The notes under the pieces were generated by a model that saw only the letters and a program-made list of their open reading frames with translations, was not told where the DNA came from and ran no database searches. DNA of 64,000 nt, taken from the NCBI RefSeq assembly GCF_003290445.1, contig NZ_CP021781.1:310001-374000 (forward strand), given 5' to 3'. This document shows positions 24,510 through 33,808 of this stretch, one piece after another. Source of the DNA: Francisella adeliensis (GTDB taxonomy: Bacteria > Pseudomonadota > Gammaproteobacteria > Francisellales > Francisellaceae). Position numbers and translations under genes: made by a program. Each line of letters opens with the position of its first letter. Position 1 is the first letter of the stretch.

Positions 24510-26807
24510 CTACTCACCTTCCCAAGGGACAGCGTATCCGCACTCACCAACATTAGGGCAAGCTTTTTGCTCACCATCTTTTTTAGTAGTTTTATGTAGA
24601 AGTATCGGAGAATCACACTTAGGGCAAGACTCTTTAATCGGAGGATACCAATAAGCATTCTTGCATTTAGGGAATCCTGAGCAAGCGTAGAAGACTTTAC
24701 CTTTACGAGATTTTTTCTCAACGATAGTATCTTTGTTACACTTAGGACAAGTCACACCTGTATCTCTAGGTTTTTCTAGGGGTTCCATATGTTTACATTT
24801 AGGGTAGTTTGAGCAACCAATAAACTTACCATAACGACCTTGCTTAATATGTAAATCAGATTCACATTTAGGGCATTTTCTATCTTCAACAACTACAGGC
24901 TCTTCTTTTTCAACTTCGTTACCGTCAGCATCAACTCTACGAGTATATTTACATGTAGGGTAGTTTGTACAACCAATGAATCGACCATTTTTACCTAAAC
25001 GAGAAGATAGCTTACTGCCACATTCTGGACAATCTTCATCTAACTCTTCCGCAACTACATCTTTACGATCTACTTCTTTTGCAATCTTGTCTATTCTAGC
25101 TTTAAACGGTTCCCAAAATGCTGTTAGGACACTCAGGTAGTCATTACTGTTGTGAGCTATTTCATCTAGTTCTTTTTCAAGGCCTGCTGTATAAGAGTAT
25201 TCAACATATTTCTTGAAATATTCTGTTAAGAATTTGTTTACTACACGACCTTTGTCTGTAGGAGCAAAACGGCGTTTCTCTAACTCTACATATTCTCTTT
25301 GCTGTAAAGTAGAAATAATCGATGCATAAGTAGAAGGGCGACCAATACCATGCTTTTCAAGAGCTTTTACTAAAGAAGCTTCTGTATATCTAGGAGGAGG
25401 CTCTGTTGAGTGAGCTTTTGTGATGATGTCTTTAAGCTTAACTTTTTCACCTTTTTCAAATTTTGGTAAAGTTTGCTCTTCGTCAGAGTCTTTTTCATCC
25501 TCATCTTTCTCGACATTATAGAGGCTTAAGAAACCTGCATCAACAATCACAGTACCTGTAATTCTAAATTTATGTTTGTTATTTTCAGTGATAAGATCAA
25601 CAGCAGTACTATTTAAAGTAGCGTGCTTCATTTGACAAGCGATAGTTCTATTCCAAATTAAGCTATAAAGCTTAAATTCATCAGCTGTAAGATGGTTTTT
25701 CATCTCAGCAGGTGTTCTATTTGCTGCAGTTACTCTAATAGCTTCATGGGCTTCTTGAGCATTTTGTGATTTTTTACTAAAAACTCTGGGCTTAGCTGGT
25801 AGCATACCTTTATCGTATTTTGATTCAATATAGCCACGGATATCGTCTAATGCATCGTTTGATAAGTTTGTAGAGTCTGTTCTCATATATGAGATTAAAC
25901 CAACAGATTCGCCGTCACCTAAGTCTTTACCTTCATAAAGTTTTTGTGCTGTAGACATTGTTTTTTTTGCACTAAAACCTAGCTTTTTAGAAGCCTCCTG
26001 TTGAAGTGTAGATGTTATAAATGGAGGATATGGATTTCTACGAGATTTTTTCTCAGTAATTCCATCAACAGTTAGCTCACCATTTGCATCTTTGATTATT
26101 GTTGTTTTAGCATCTTCGGCAGATTTTTCATCTGTAAATGAGAACTGTTCTATTTTGTTATTATTAAACTCTGTTAGGTTTGCTAGAATTTTTCTTTTTT
26201 TAAAAGTCTCTGCAGTTAAGCTCCAGTAGTCTTTTTTTATGAAACTTTCTCTTTCAATTTCTCGTTCTACAATCATACGTAAAGCAGGACTTTGAACACG
26301 ACCAGCAGAAAGACCAGATGTGATCTTTCTCCAAAGTAGTGGAGATAAGTTGAAACCAACCAAGAAATCTAGAGCCTGTCGAGCTTTTTGAGCGTTTACT
26401 AGATCCATAGACAATTCTTTTGGGTTTGCTATAGCAGTTGAAACAGCAGATTTTGTGATTTCATTGAATGTAACTCTATAGACTGTTTTGTCTTTCAGAA
26501 GCTTTGCATTTTTTAAAACTTCTTGAACATGCCAAGATATAGCTTCCCCTTCTCTATCTGGATCGGTAGCAAGATATATATTGTCAGCAGATTTTGCTGC
26601 TTTTTTTATAGCATCTATATGCTTTTTACTTCTGTCATTGATTGTGAATTTGATTTTAAACTTATCATCAACATCAATTGAGGTGTTTTTTGATGGAATT
26701 TCACGAACATGACCGAAAGATGCCAATATCTCAAAATCATTGCCAAGATATTTTTTGATAGTCTTAGTCTTTGCAGGAGACTCCACGATTACTAAATTTT
26801 TTGCCAT
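24510..26807 (-). CDS. topA: DNA topoisomerase I
   Basis: Relaxes negative supercoils. The 765-residue protein starts with the Toprim domain (VESPAKTKTI, ATDPDREGEAI), continues with the type IA core including the active-site Tyr in GLISYMRTDST, and ends with several four-cysteine zinc ribbons of the pattern CPKC...FIGCSNYPKC from about residue 590 on. Length and domain order fit E. coli-type TopA with slightly fewer C-terminal modules. It is divergent from parA across 199 bp. Confidence 0.96.
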   Translation of the reverse strand: MAKNLVIVESPAKTKTIKKYLGNDFEILASFGHVREIPSKNTSIDVDDKFKIKFTINDRSKKHIDAIKKAAKSADNIYLATDPDREGEAISWHVQEVLKNAKLLKDKTVYRVTFNEITKSAVSTAIANPKELSMDLVNAQKARQALDFLVGFNLSPLLWRKITSGLSAGRVQSPALRMIVEREIERESFIKKDYWSLTAETFKKRKILANLTEFNNNKIEQFSFTDEKSAEDAKTTIIKDANGELTVDGITEKKSRRNPYPPFITSTLQQEASKKLGFSAKKTMSTAQKLYEGKDLGDGESVGLISYMRTDSTNLSNDALDDIRGYIESKYDKGMLPAKPRVFSKKSQNAQEAHEAIRVTAANRTPAEMKNHLTADEFKLYSLIWNRTIACQMKHATLNSTAVDLITENNKHKFRITGTVIVDAGFLSLYNVEKDEDEKDSDEEQTLPKFEKGEKVKLKDIITKAHSTEPPPRYTEASLVKALEKHGIGRPSTYASIISTLQQREYVELEKRRFAPTDKGRVVNKFLTEYFKKYVEYSYTAGLEKELDEIAHNSNDYLSVLTAFWEPFKARIDKIAKEVDRKDVVAEELDEDCPECGSKLSSRLGKNGRFIGCTNYPTCKYTRRVDADGNEVEKEEPVVVEDRKCPKCESDLHIKQGRYGKFIGCSNYPKCKHMEPLEKPRDTGVTCPKCNKDTIVEKKSRKGKVFYACSGFPKCKNAYWYPPIKESCPKCDSPILLHKTTKKDGEQKACPNVGECGYAVPWEGE

Positions 26808-27006
26808 TTAATTTTTTGCCTTAAGAATTCAAAATTATAAGAAGAGTGTTCTAACTTTATATGGTTCTTTTATAAAATATAAGAAAATACTATAGCTTTC
26901 AATAGCTAATATACAAAAGTTAGTTTTATAGCTTGTAAATATAGATTATAATTTCTGTAATTAATCTAATGTTAGAAAACAAATTATCAGGTTTTAAGGT
27001 TTCAAA

Positions 27007-27639
27007 ATGCAAAAAGATGCAAAAGTAATTTCGTTGCTACAACAAAAAGGCGGGTCAGGTAAAACAACAACTGCGATAAATATTGCATGTGGTCTTAGTG
27101 ACTTAAAATATAAAGTAGCAATTATAGATATGGATAAAGATAAGCCAGATGCTTATATGTGGATGACAAAAAATAGTGAAGATACTAGTTTTGTTTATAA
27201 TCTTGATGAGAAAAATATTCGTGAGAAAGTTAAAGAGTTAAAACCTGAACTAGACTTCATAGTTATTGATACGCCACCAAATTTTCAGACCGCAGCTTTA
27301 AAGTCAGCCTTATTATCAGATTTGGTAGTGATTCCATGTTCACCAAGTGGTATGGATTTATCTGGACTTATAGAAGCTAAAGATCTTGCTCTAACTGCTG
27401 ATAAACCATACAGGTTTTTTGCAAATCGAGTGCAGATGCAATCTAATATGTCGAAAAGTTTGATGGATTTTTTTGAGGCGGATGGACATTTTTTTGAAAG
27501 CTATGTTTCACAAAGTGTGAAATTTATCGAAGCAGAATCAGAAGGTCAGTATATTGGACATTATGCAAAAAGTTCTAAAGTACATATTCAAGTTAAAAAG
27601 CTTGCTAGAGAAGTCGTAGAATTTTTTGGAGATAAATAA
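27007..27639 (+). CDS. parA: ParA-family partition ATPase
   Basis: A 210-residue ParA/MinD-type ATPase with deviant Walker A motif KGGSGKT at residues 14-20, IIDMDKDKP as the A' strand and VIDTPPNF near 78 as Walker B. It lacks the N-terminal helix-turn-helix of large plasmid ParAs and is as short as type Ib/orphan ParAs. With the adjacent ParB (no gap between stop and ATG) it should segregate DNA, probably the chromosome. A partial parS-like inverted repeat lies inside the gene. Confidence 0.92.
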   Translation: MQKDAKVISLLQQKGGSGKTTTAINIACGLSDLKYKVAIIDMDKDKPDAYMWMTKNSEDTSFVYNLDEKNIREKVKELKPELDFIVIDTPPNFQTAALKSALLSDLVVIPCSPSGMDLSGLIEAKDLALTADKPYRFFANRVQMQSNMSKSLMDFFEADGHFFESYVSQSVKFIEAESEGQYIGHYAKSSKVHIQVKKLAREVVEFFGDK

Positions 27640-28554
27640 ATGGCAAAGAAAATTTCATTAGCAAATCGAAAAGTTAATAAACAAGTTCACGATACTGTAG
27701 GGCAAGAAAAAAAGGATATTCTTCGTGCAATGCAATTACAAGAGCTTAATGAGCAAGCAAGTAGAGTTGGCGAATTTTTTGAACTACCATTAAGTCTTGT
27801 CAAACCTGATGCTAATCAGCCAAGGAAATCTTTTAAGAATATTGAGTCATTAGCTGCAAGTATCAAAGAAAATGGTGTAATACAGCCAATTATTGTAACT
27901 GCAAAGAAAAATGATGGTACGCATTATATTATTGCTGGTGAAAGAAGATATTTAGCATCACAGCAAGCTGGATTAGCAACTATACCTTGTATTGTTCGCC
28001 AAGAAGAAAGTGATGCTAGTATACTTTTGTTACAGCTTTTAGAGAATGATCAGCGAGAAGGTGTATCACCTTTTGAAGAGGCTGACGCGTTAAGAGATTT
28101 GATTGAGCAAAAAAATGTAAAAAAAGCTGAGATAGCGAAAGTACTTGGCCGTGAAGCTAGTTGGATTTCAATGCGTCTTAAAATTGCTGATGCTAAAAGT
28201 AATATTCGTGCATTGGCTGATAATGGTGTCATAGAGGATGTTAGAACTCTTTATGAGTTAAAGAAATTTGCTGAAGAGATGCCAGAGGGAGCTCATGAGT
28301 TTGTAGAAAAAGCTTTGGCGAATAAAATTTCTGGATCATATAGGTCGGCGATTACTAGATATAGAGATAACTGGAAGCGAAAAGCAGAAATTATTGATAA
28401 TGAGAAAATGGATATTATTAGTATAAAAAACATATCTAAAGATGATAACATCTTAAGAATCAAAGGTGCTAGAGCTGGATCTAAGTCTTATACTTATTCA
28501 TTTGAAATAACTGATGAATTTAAACAGTTATTATTTGATGCACTGATAAAGTAA
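27640..28554 (+). CDS. parB: ParB-family partition protein
   Basis: A 304-residue ParB/Spo0J-type protein. The CTPase/N-terminal region contains QPRKSF near 59 and the strongly conserved GERRYLAS near 106, followed by ENDQREGVSPFEEA and the helix-turn-helix around residues 160-190. The C-terminal third (about 240-304) is divergent and probably dimerises. It starts directly after the parA stop. It binds parS centromere sites and loads SMC in relatives. Confidence 0.93.
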   Translation: MAKKISLANRKVNKQVHDTVGQEKKDILRAMQLQELNEQASRVGEFFELPLSLVKPDANQPRKSFKNIESLAASIKENGVIQPIIVTAKKNDGTHYIIAGERRYLASQQAGLATIPCIVRQEESDASILLLQLLENDQREGVSPFEEADALRDLIEQKNVKKAEIAKVLGREASWISMRLKIADAKSNIRALADNGVIEDVRTLYELKKFAEEMPEGAHEFVEKALANKISGSYRSAITRYRDNWKRKAEIIDNEKMDIISIKNISKDDNILRIKGARAGSKSYTYSFEITDEFKQLLFDALIK

Positions 28555-28557
28555 ATT

Positions 28558-29265
28558 ATGAAAATAGCTATATTACAAACAGATCATATTCCTAAACATC
28601 GCCGAGGTGTTGCTGGTGGAAATTACCCAGAAATGTTTGCTAATTTATTTTTTAGGCTTTCGCTTATTATAGATTTTGATACCTATGATGTTACAGAAGG
28701 GCAATATCCTAAAGACTATAGTATATATGATGGTTTTATAATAACAGGCAGTAAAGCAACAGCTTTTGATAATCTACCATGGATAGAAAAATTAAAATCG
28801 GTAATTACAGAGATATATAAAAATGGGCAAAAAATAGTAGGGATATGTTTTGGGCATCAGATATTAGCCCAAGCATTAGGTGGGGCTGTTAAACGTTCAG
28901 AAAAGGGTTTTGCAGTTGGTGTAAGAAATGTTGAAGTTACAGCTACTAAGCCTTGGATGGAACCATACCATCACTATTTAAGCTTACTTTTTTATCATCA
29001 GGATATGGTAATAGGATTACCTGAAAAGGCTGAGCTTATAGCAACAAGTGATTATTGTCAGGTGCAGATGTTTTGTGTTAATAATCAGATATTTGGAATA
29101 CAAGCACACCCTGAGATGTTAAAAGTGCATAATCATGCTTTAATAAAAGAGTATCAAGATGATATTAAAAATGAATTCCAGCATGCATTAGAGAGCTTAA
29201 GAATTAGAGATAACAGTTTAGTTATAGGTCACTGGATGGCTAACTTTTTTGAATATAAGGAATGA
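28558..29265 (+). CDS. Class I glutamine amidotransferase-like protein
   Basis: A 235-residue stand-alone GATase1 domain. The nucleophile elbow GICFGHQ has C97, and HPE near 181-183 supplies the other two triad members. It resembles GMP-synthase-like stand-alone amidotransferases (YfeJ type). The ammonia acceptor is unknown and no synthetase partner is adjacent. It follows parB after three bases and its stop overlaps the next reading frame, so it is in the parAB transcription unit. Confidence 0.87.
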   Translation: MKIAILQTDHIPKHRRGVAGGNYPEMFANLFFRLSLIIDFDTYDVTEGQYPKDYSIYDGFIITGSKATAFDNLPWIEKLKSVITEIYKNGQKIVGICFGHQILAQALGGAVKRSEKGFAVGVRNVEVTATKPWMEPYHHYLSLLFYHQDMVIGLPEKAELIATSDYCQVQMFCVNNQIFGIQAHPEMLKVHNHALIKEYQDDIKNEFQHALESLRIRDNSLVIGHWMANFFEYKE

Positions 29266-29267
29266 TT

Positions 29268-30146
29268 ATGGATATTAAGCGATTAGTAGTGTTTGGTGAT
29301 AGTCTATTAGATACAGGTAATGTTATTAAAACTCTTGGTGTGCCTGGAAAGCCATATCATGACGGGAGATTCTCAAATGGTTTGGTATCAACAGAAGTTT
29401 TAGCAAATCTGATAGCTAAAGATCAGGGTGTGGAGTTTGTGGATCATAAAAACTACGCTATCGGTGGAGCTTTTACTCATGGTTCAAATCCAACATCTTT
29501 ACTTAAAAACCATGCATTTCCAGTTTCTGAGCAGCTTACAAGGTATGAAAATGAAGAGGGGCGCTTTAAAGAAGATGACCTTGTTGTAATAAATGGTGGG
29601 GCAAACAACTTCATGTTCACTATTTATACTGAAATTCCATACATAAATGTTACAGCGAAATTAAGAGTAGCTCGTGACTTGCGTAAAATAACTCGAAAAG
29701 CTATTAAGATGGGTGCAAAAAATATAATTGTTTGGAATATTCCAGATGTAACAAGAGCCCCAGCCTATAAGGATTATCTTACTAACTGGGTTGGTAAATT
29801 TTTTAGATCATACTTACAGGTGAATATCAATCTACAGAATGGCTTGTTACGTAATAGAATAGCAGACCTACAAATAATTTTTCCTAAAGTAAATATTAAA
29901 CTTTTTGATTTTTATACCTTACTTAATGATTGTGGCGATAATCCAGATAAATATGGCTTAGAAAATACTACAGATGTATGTGTGGATAGTTATGGTGGTG
30001 CAGATTCTTTAGGTAATATTCAGTATGATATTGAGATAATAGCAGATCCAGAGAAGTACTTATGCTGGGATTACTGTCACCCTACAGCTAAAGCAAATAG
30101 AATAGTTGCAGATGGAATGTTTAAACTATGGAAACATAATCTTTGA
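29268..30146 (+). CDS. GDSL/SGNH-family lipase or esterase
   Basis: A 292-residue SGNH hydrolase: VFGDSLLDTGN near the N-terminus (nucleophile Ser), YAIGGAF for block II, VINGGANNF for block III (Asn) and DYCHPTAKANR for block V with the catalytic Asp and His. No signal peptide is visible, unlike many secreted GDSL lipases, so a cytoplasmic role is possible. I chose ATG 29268 rather than 29262 because AAGGA at 29257-29261 is then six bases away; the earlier ATG would leave no spacer. Confidence 0.86.
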   Translation: MDIKRLVVFGDSLLDTGNVIKTLGVPGKPYHDGRFSNGLVSTEVLANLIAKDQGVEFVDHKNYAIGGAFTHGSNPTSLLKNHAFPVSEQLTRYENEEGRFKEDDLVVINGGANNFMFTIYTEIPYINVTAKLRVARDLRKITRKAIKMGAKNIIVWNIPDVTRAPAYKDYLTNWVGKFFRSYLQVNINLQNGLLRNRIADLQIIFPKVNIKLFDFYTLLNDCGDNPDKYGLENTTDVCVDSYGGADSLGNIQYDIEIIADPEKYLCWDYCHPTAKANRIVADGMFKLWKHNL

Positions 30147-30730
30147 ATAATTTAGACCAACAAGTCAAGTTTATAGTGGAGCTTGAAAAGCTTAAATCAG
30201 TTTACAGAAAAACTTGGATTCCATGTGATAATAACCGTAATGAGAATACGGCCGAGCATAGTTGGCAGGTAGCTTTAGTAGCAAATATTTTAAGTGAGTA
30301 TGCTAGTGTTGAGATTAATATTGCTCATGTGACAAAGATGCTTCTTTTACATGATATTGTTGAAATATATGCAGGAGATACATTTGCCTTTGCTTCAAAT
30401 GCAATTTTAGCAGAACAACAGGTTAATGAGTTAAAGGCTTTAGATAGATTACTTGATTTACTACCTAAAGATCAAAGGAAATATTTTAAAGATATTTGGC
30501 TTGAATACGAAGAAGCTAAAACAAATGATGCAAAGTTCGCAAATGCTATAGATAGAATAGTTCCTGCCTTTCAAAGTTTCGCAAATGCTGGGGGAACATG
30601 GAAAAAGTTTAATGTTTCTAAAACAAAAATTTTGCAAAGGAATAAATATCTAAAAGAAGTTGCACCTAGGCTATATGAATACTTACTTGAAAAAATTGAT
30701 AGTCATTTTGAGGGAGACTATTATAAATAA
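30143..30730 (+). CDS. HD-domain hydrolase (YfbR/HDDC2-like)
   Basis: A 195-residue HD-superfamily phosphohydrolase: NTAEHSWQVA (first His), LLHDIVEIYAGDTFAF (the HD pair and downstream acidic residues), and a late Asp in ANAIDRIVPAF. Relatives are 5'-deoxynucleotidases. The likely start is a TTG that overlaps the stop of the GDSL gene in TTGA; no better in-frame ATG precedes the conserved region. It ends the parAB-GATase-GDSL-HD series. Confidence 0.85.
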   Translation: MNNLDQQVKFIVELEKLKSVYRKTWIPCDNNRNENTAEHSWQVALVANILSEYASVEINIAHVTKMLLLHDIVEIYAGDTFAFASNAILAEQQVNELKALDRLLDLLPKDQRKYFKDIWLEYEEAKTNDAKFANAIDRIVPAFQSFANAGGTWKKFNVSKTKILQRNKYLKEVAPRLYEYLLEKIDSHFEGDYYK

Positions 30731-30808
30731 TCCATTTATATTTGGCTATACATTTGATACATATTTGGTATTATTTTAGTATTCACCTTATAGTTTTTAG
30801 GAAGTCAT

Positions 30809-31033
30809 ATGAAAAAAATAATAGGATTAATATTTTTAATGGTTGTTTTTGCAATTGTATCTTGTACTACTGAGAGTGGAGATTCATTTGGTTATCAAAC
30901 TCCTCCTTCATCAGTGAAAAACATGGATTCTACAGAGCCTGGGCCTTTACAGCAGCCTGGAGGCGTAGCAGCAGAAATAGAAAATAATCAAGGTAATCCA
31001 ACTAATGGTTCTGAATTTACTGTTAGAGAATAA
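30809..31033 (+). CDS. Very small lipoprotein
   Basis: A 74-residue predicted lipoprotein. MKKIIG and a strong hydrophobic core end in lipobox IVSC with Cys near residue 19. The mature part is Pro/Gly/Ser/Asn-rich, short and probably unstructured. A good AGGAAG Shine-Dalgarno precedes the ATG. Function unknown. It ends four bases from the convergent pssA stop. Confidence 0.7.
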   Translation: MKKIIGLIFLMVVFAIVSCTTESGDSFGYQTPPSSVKNMDSTEPGPLQQPGGVAAEIENNQGNPTNGSEFTVRE

Positions 31034-31037
31034 GCTT

Positions 31038-31853
31038 TTAAGGTTCTATATCAACAATTTTTTTACCATCAACGCTTGATGCTTCATTTAAATCGTTATT
31101 TTTTGTCTTATTTTTATGCCTGTAGTGTGTTATAGGTCCTGATAGAGCATAACCCATCATTAGTAAATATAGTAATTTCTCAGGCATAGTGAAAAGCATT
31201 AGAATAATAAGCATGAAACAAACTACATAGAGTTTGCTTATATTGCCTTTGCCATCACTATCTTTAAAGCTTCTAAACTTGATATCACTAATCATCACAA
31301 ATGCTAAATAAAGAGCTGTAAATACAGTTAAGCTAACAGTAATGAAATCATAGTGCCCAATAAATGTTCTTTGTCCTAGCCAAATAAGGCCTGATATGGC
31401 TACTGCTCCAGCAGGGCACGGCATTCCATAGAAATACTTCCTTCTTTCTATAGCAGAATCTTCTGTTATATCTTTAATAGACATAGTATCAAATTTCGCT
31501 AATCTAAGAGCAACTGCCAATAAATATAAAAATGCTATTGCTGCACCAACTGAACCTAGTCTATGAAGGCTCCAAAAGTACATCACTAAAGCAGGAGTAG
31601 CTCCAAATGAAACAACATCTGCAAGACTGTCTAATGCAGCACCAAATTCAGTCTGAGTGTGGGTGTATCTAGCAACCTTGCCATCAAAAGCATCAGCAAA
31701 TCCAGCTAAAAGCATATAAACAGCACAAGATACAAAGTGTGATTGAAAAGCTGAGATAATTGCTAGGAAAGCAAAAAGTAGGCTTGCACTGGTAAACAAG
31801 CTAGGCAGGATGTACTTAGATTTCTTCATATCAATATTTTCTAATAACCACAT
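31038..31853 (-). CDS. pssA: CDP-diacylglycerol-serine O-phosphatidyltransferase
   Basis: Makes phosphatidylserine from CDP-diacylglycerol and serine at the inner membrane. The 271-residue integral protein has the CDP-alcohol phosphotransferase signature spread over residues ~51-76: ADAFDGKVAR, then G...D...D in FGAALDSLAD. Around eight hydrophobic helices follow, with a short charged tail. It is the Bacillus-type membrane PssA, not the E. coli soluble PLD-type enzyme. AAAGGA lies five bases before the ATG. It is followed by the rest of a minus-strand operon upstream (aroH-ispH-fkpB). Confidence 0.93.
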   Translation of the reverse strand: MWLLENIDMKKSKYILPSLFTSASLLFAFLAIISAFQSHFVSCAVYMLLAGFADAFDGKVARYTHTQTEFGAALDSLADVVSFGATPALVMYFWSLHRLGSVGAAIAFLYLLAVALRLAKFDTMSIKDITEDSAIERRKYFYGMPCPAGAVAISGLIWLGQRTFIGHYDFITVSLTVFTALYLAFVMISDIKFRSFKDSDGKGNISKLYVVCFMLIILMLFTMPEKLLYLLMMGYALSGPITHYRHKNKTKNNDLNEASSVDGKKIVDIEP

Positions 31854-31863
31854 AGGAATCCTT

Positions 31864-32223
31864 TTATTTTAATAAGTCTGGTCGTAAGTTTTTAGCTTTT
31901 CGAAGATAAATATGTTGTATATCTTCTTGAGTTTTATTTGTATTATAAGTCAACATTACTCTAATGCAAAGAGCTAAAGAGTTTTTACATTTCATTTGTT
32001 GACAGTCTAGTAATGGGACAGTTGTTAAGCCTATTTTTCTGGCAGCAACAGCTGGAAATTCTGAAGATATATCATTAGTAGTCGTGAATATGATATTTAC
32101 AATATCTTTAGAATCCACTGAGTTACTGGAGATAATTTCATTTAAAAGCTCTATAGTAGCATCTATAACTAGTTCTTTACTATCATTGTTTATAGTTGTA
32201 GCACCTCGAATAGATCTTTGCAT
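31864..32223 (-). CDS. aroH: AroH-class monofunctional chorismate mutase
   Basis: Rearranges chorismate to prephenate for Phe/Tyr synthesis. At 119 residues it matches the trimeric AroH family of Bacillus rather than the AroQ helical fold: RGATTINND at the start, the TTTNDISSEFPAVAARKIG stretch, CIRVMLTYNT (catalytic Arg) and HIYLRKAKNLRPDL at the end. It starts one base after the ispH stop. AroH-type enzymes are uncommon in gammaproteobacteria. Confidence 0.88.
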   Translation of the reverse strand: MQRSIRGATTINNDSKELVIDATIELLNEIISSNSVDSKDIVNIIFTTTNDISSEFPAVAARKIGLTTVPLLDCQQMKCKNSLALCIRVMLTYNTNKTQEDIQHIYLRKAKNLRPDLLK

Positions 32224-32224
32224 T

Positions 32225-33178
32225 TTACACCTTTACAAGTTTCTGTTTTAATAATCTTGGCAGTGGGAAGTAAACTTCTTCTTTAATACCGTCAAAGTCT
32301 TCAACCTGAACATTGCCATTACACACTTGAGATATTTTAGTAATAATATCTTGAACTAAATATTCAGGAGCTGATGCACCAGCACTCACACCACAAGACT
32401 TTTTATTATCAAACCAAATTTTATTTATATCTAAAACATTATCAACTAGATAAGCGTCAATACCTTCATTACTAGCAAGCTCTCTAAGTCTATTCGAGTT
32501 GGAGCTGTTTTGTGATCCAACGACTACAAGTACATCAATCTCATTTAACATTGACTTGATAGCTGTTTGGCGGTTTTGAGTTGCGTAACAGATATCTTCT
32601 TTCTTAGGTCCTTTTATAGCTGGGTATTTGCTTTTTAAGCTGGCTATAATGCCTTGTGTCTCATCAACTGAAAGAGTAGTTTGGGTTGCGTAGTAAAGGT
32701 TTTGGGGATTATTTATCTGTAGTTTTGAGACATCCTCTTCACTTTCAACCAAATAAATAGCTCCTTCAGTACTGCGATATTGTCCCATAGTGCCTTGTAC
32801 TTCAGGATGCCCTTTATGCCCAATTAAGACACATTCAGCATCATTGTTGCTAGCTTGTCTTACACCTCTATGAACTTTTGTTACTAGTGGGCATGTTGCA
32901 TCATATAGTACTAGATTTTTTTTTGCGGCTTCACTTTCTACTTTTAAAGATACTCCATGAGCACTAAATATACAGACTGAATCATTTGGAACTTCATCAA
33001 TCTCTTTTACAAAAGTTACACCTTTTTTCTTCAAGGAGTCAACAACAACCTTATTATGAACAACTTCGTGCCTCACATAGACAGGAGTTTTTTCAACCTC
33101 AAGTACTTTTTCAACAGTTTCAACTGCTCTGCTTACTCCTGCACAAAAACCACGAGGATTAGCTAATAATATCTTCAC
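32225..33178 (-). CDS. ispH: 4-hydroxy-3-methylbut-2-enyl diphosphate reductase
   Basis: Last step of the MEP isoprenoid pathway: reduces HMBPP to IPP/DMAPP with an Fe-S cluster. The 317-residue protein has the three cluster cysteines C12 (NPRGFCAGV), C96 (DATCPLV) and C197 (EDICYATQNRQ), plus the HEVVHN and HKGHPE substrate motifs. Its start overlaps the upstream FKBP gene by twenty bases, an arrangement seen in many proteobacteria (slpA/fkpB-ispH). Confidence 0.97.
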   Translation of the reverse strand: MKILLANPRGFCAGVSRAVETVEKVLEVEKTPVYVRHEVVHNKVVVDSLKKKGVTFVKEIDEVPNDSVCIFSAHGVSLKVESEAAKKNLVLYDATCPLVTKVHRGVRQASNNDAECVLIGHKGHPEVQGTMGQYRSTEGAIYLVESEEDVSKLQINNPQNLYYATQTTLSVDETQGIIASLKSKYPAIKGPKKEDICYATQNRQTAIKSMLNEIDVLVVVGSQNSSNSNRLRELASNEGIDAYLVDNVLDINKIWFDNKKSCGVSAGASAPEYLVQDIITKISQVCNGNVQVEDFDGIKEEVYFPLPRLLKQKLVKV

Positions 33179-33623
33179 TTATTTCTCCCTCATTTTCAGC
33201 AATTTCTAAGATTTTAGATTCAAAAACTATTATTTGCCCAGATAATGGGTGATTAAAATCCACAGTTACATCAAACTCTTCGATTTCAGTAATAAGACCA
33301 GGAAGTTTAGAACCATCTTTTTGACTGAAAGAAACTATTAAACCTTCTTCAAGCTCCATATCTTTAGGGAATCTTTTTTTAGGTACAGAGTAGATACTAG
33401 AAGGATGTTTTTCACCAAAAGCTTCATCTGGCATTAACACGACTCGTTTACTGTCACCAATTTCAGAACCTATAAGTTCATTTTCAACCTTATCGGTAAA
33501 GCATCCTTGACCCATTTGAAATACAAAAGGTCTGTTATAATTTTCAGTATCCTCTGCTATGGTTCCATCTTTTAAACGAAATTTAAAGTGCATTTTAACG
33601 AAGCTATTGTCGGTAATTCTCAT
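33159..33623 (-). CDS. fkpB: FKBP-type peptidyl-prolyl isomerase (SlpA/FkpB)
   Basis: A 154-residue SlyD/SlpA-like prolyl isomerase. FKFRLKDGTIAEDT opens the FKBP fold, PFVFQMGQGC and VENELIGSEIGDSKRV form the active-site face, and an insert-in-flap domain follows (GEKHPSSIYSV...). It probably assists cytoplasmic folding. It heads the minus-strand fkpB-ispH-aroH-pssA group and overlaps ispH by twenty bases. Confidence 0.92.
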   Translation of the reverse strand: MRITDNSFVKMHFKFRLKDGTIAEDTENYNRPFVFQMGQGCFTDKVENELIGSEIGDSKRVVLMPDEAFGEKHPSSIYSVPKKRFPKDMELEEGLIVSFSQKDGSKLPGLITEIEEFDVTVDFNHPLSGQIIVFESKILEIAENEGEISEDIIS

Positions 33624-33808
33624 TGTTTTATATTAGTAATTATCTTTTGTACTAAGATACCATATTTAGTTTATTGAGTCATTATATTTGCCAGGTAGAC
33701 ATTTTAATTTGAAGTGAAATAGTTGTCTGATTTAATATTACTTTATAAAAATACCCAAATAGAGTACTATTGTGGTATATAAATAAGAAAAATTTAAGAA
33801 TAAACTGA

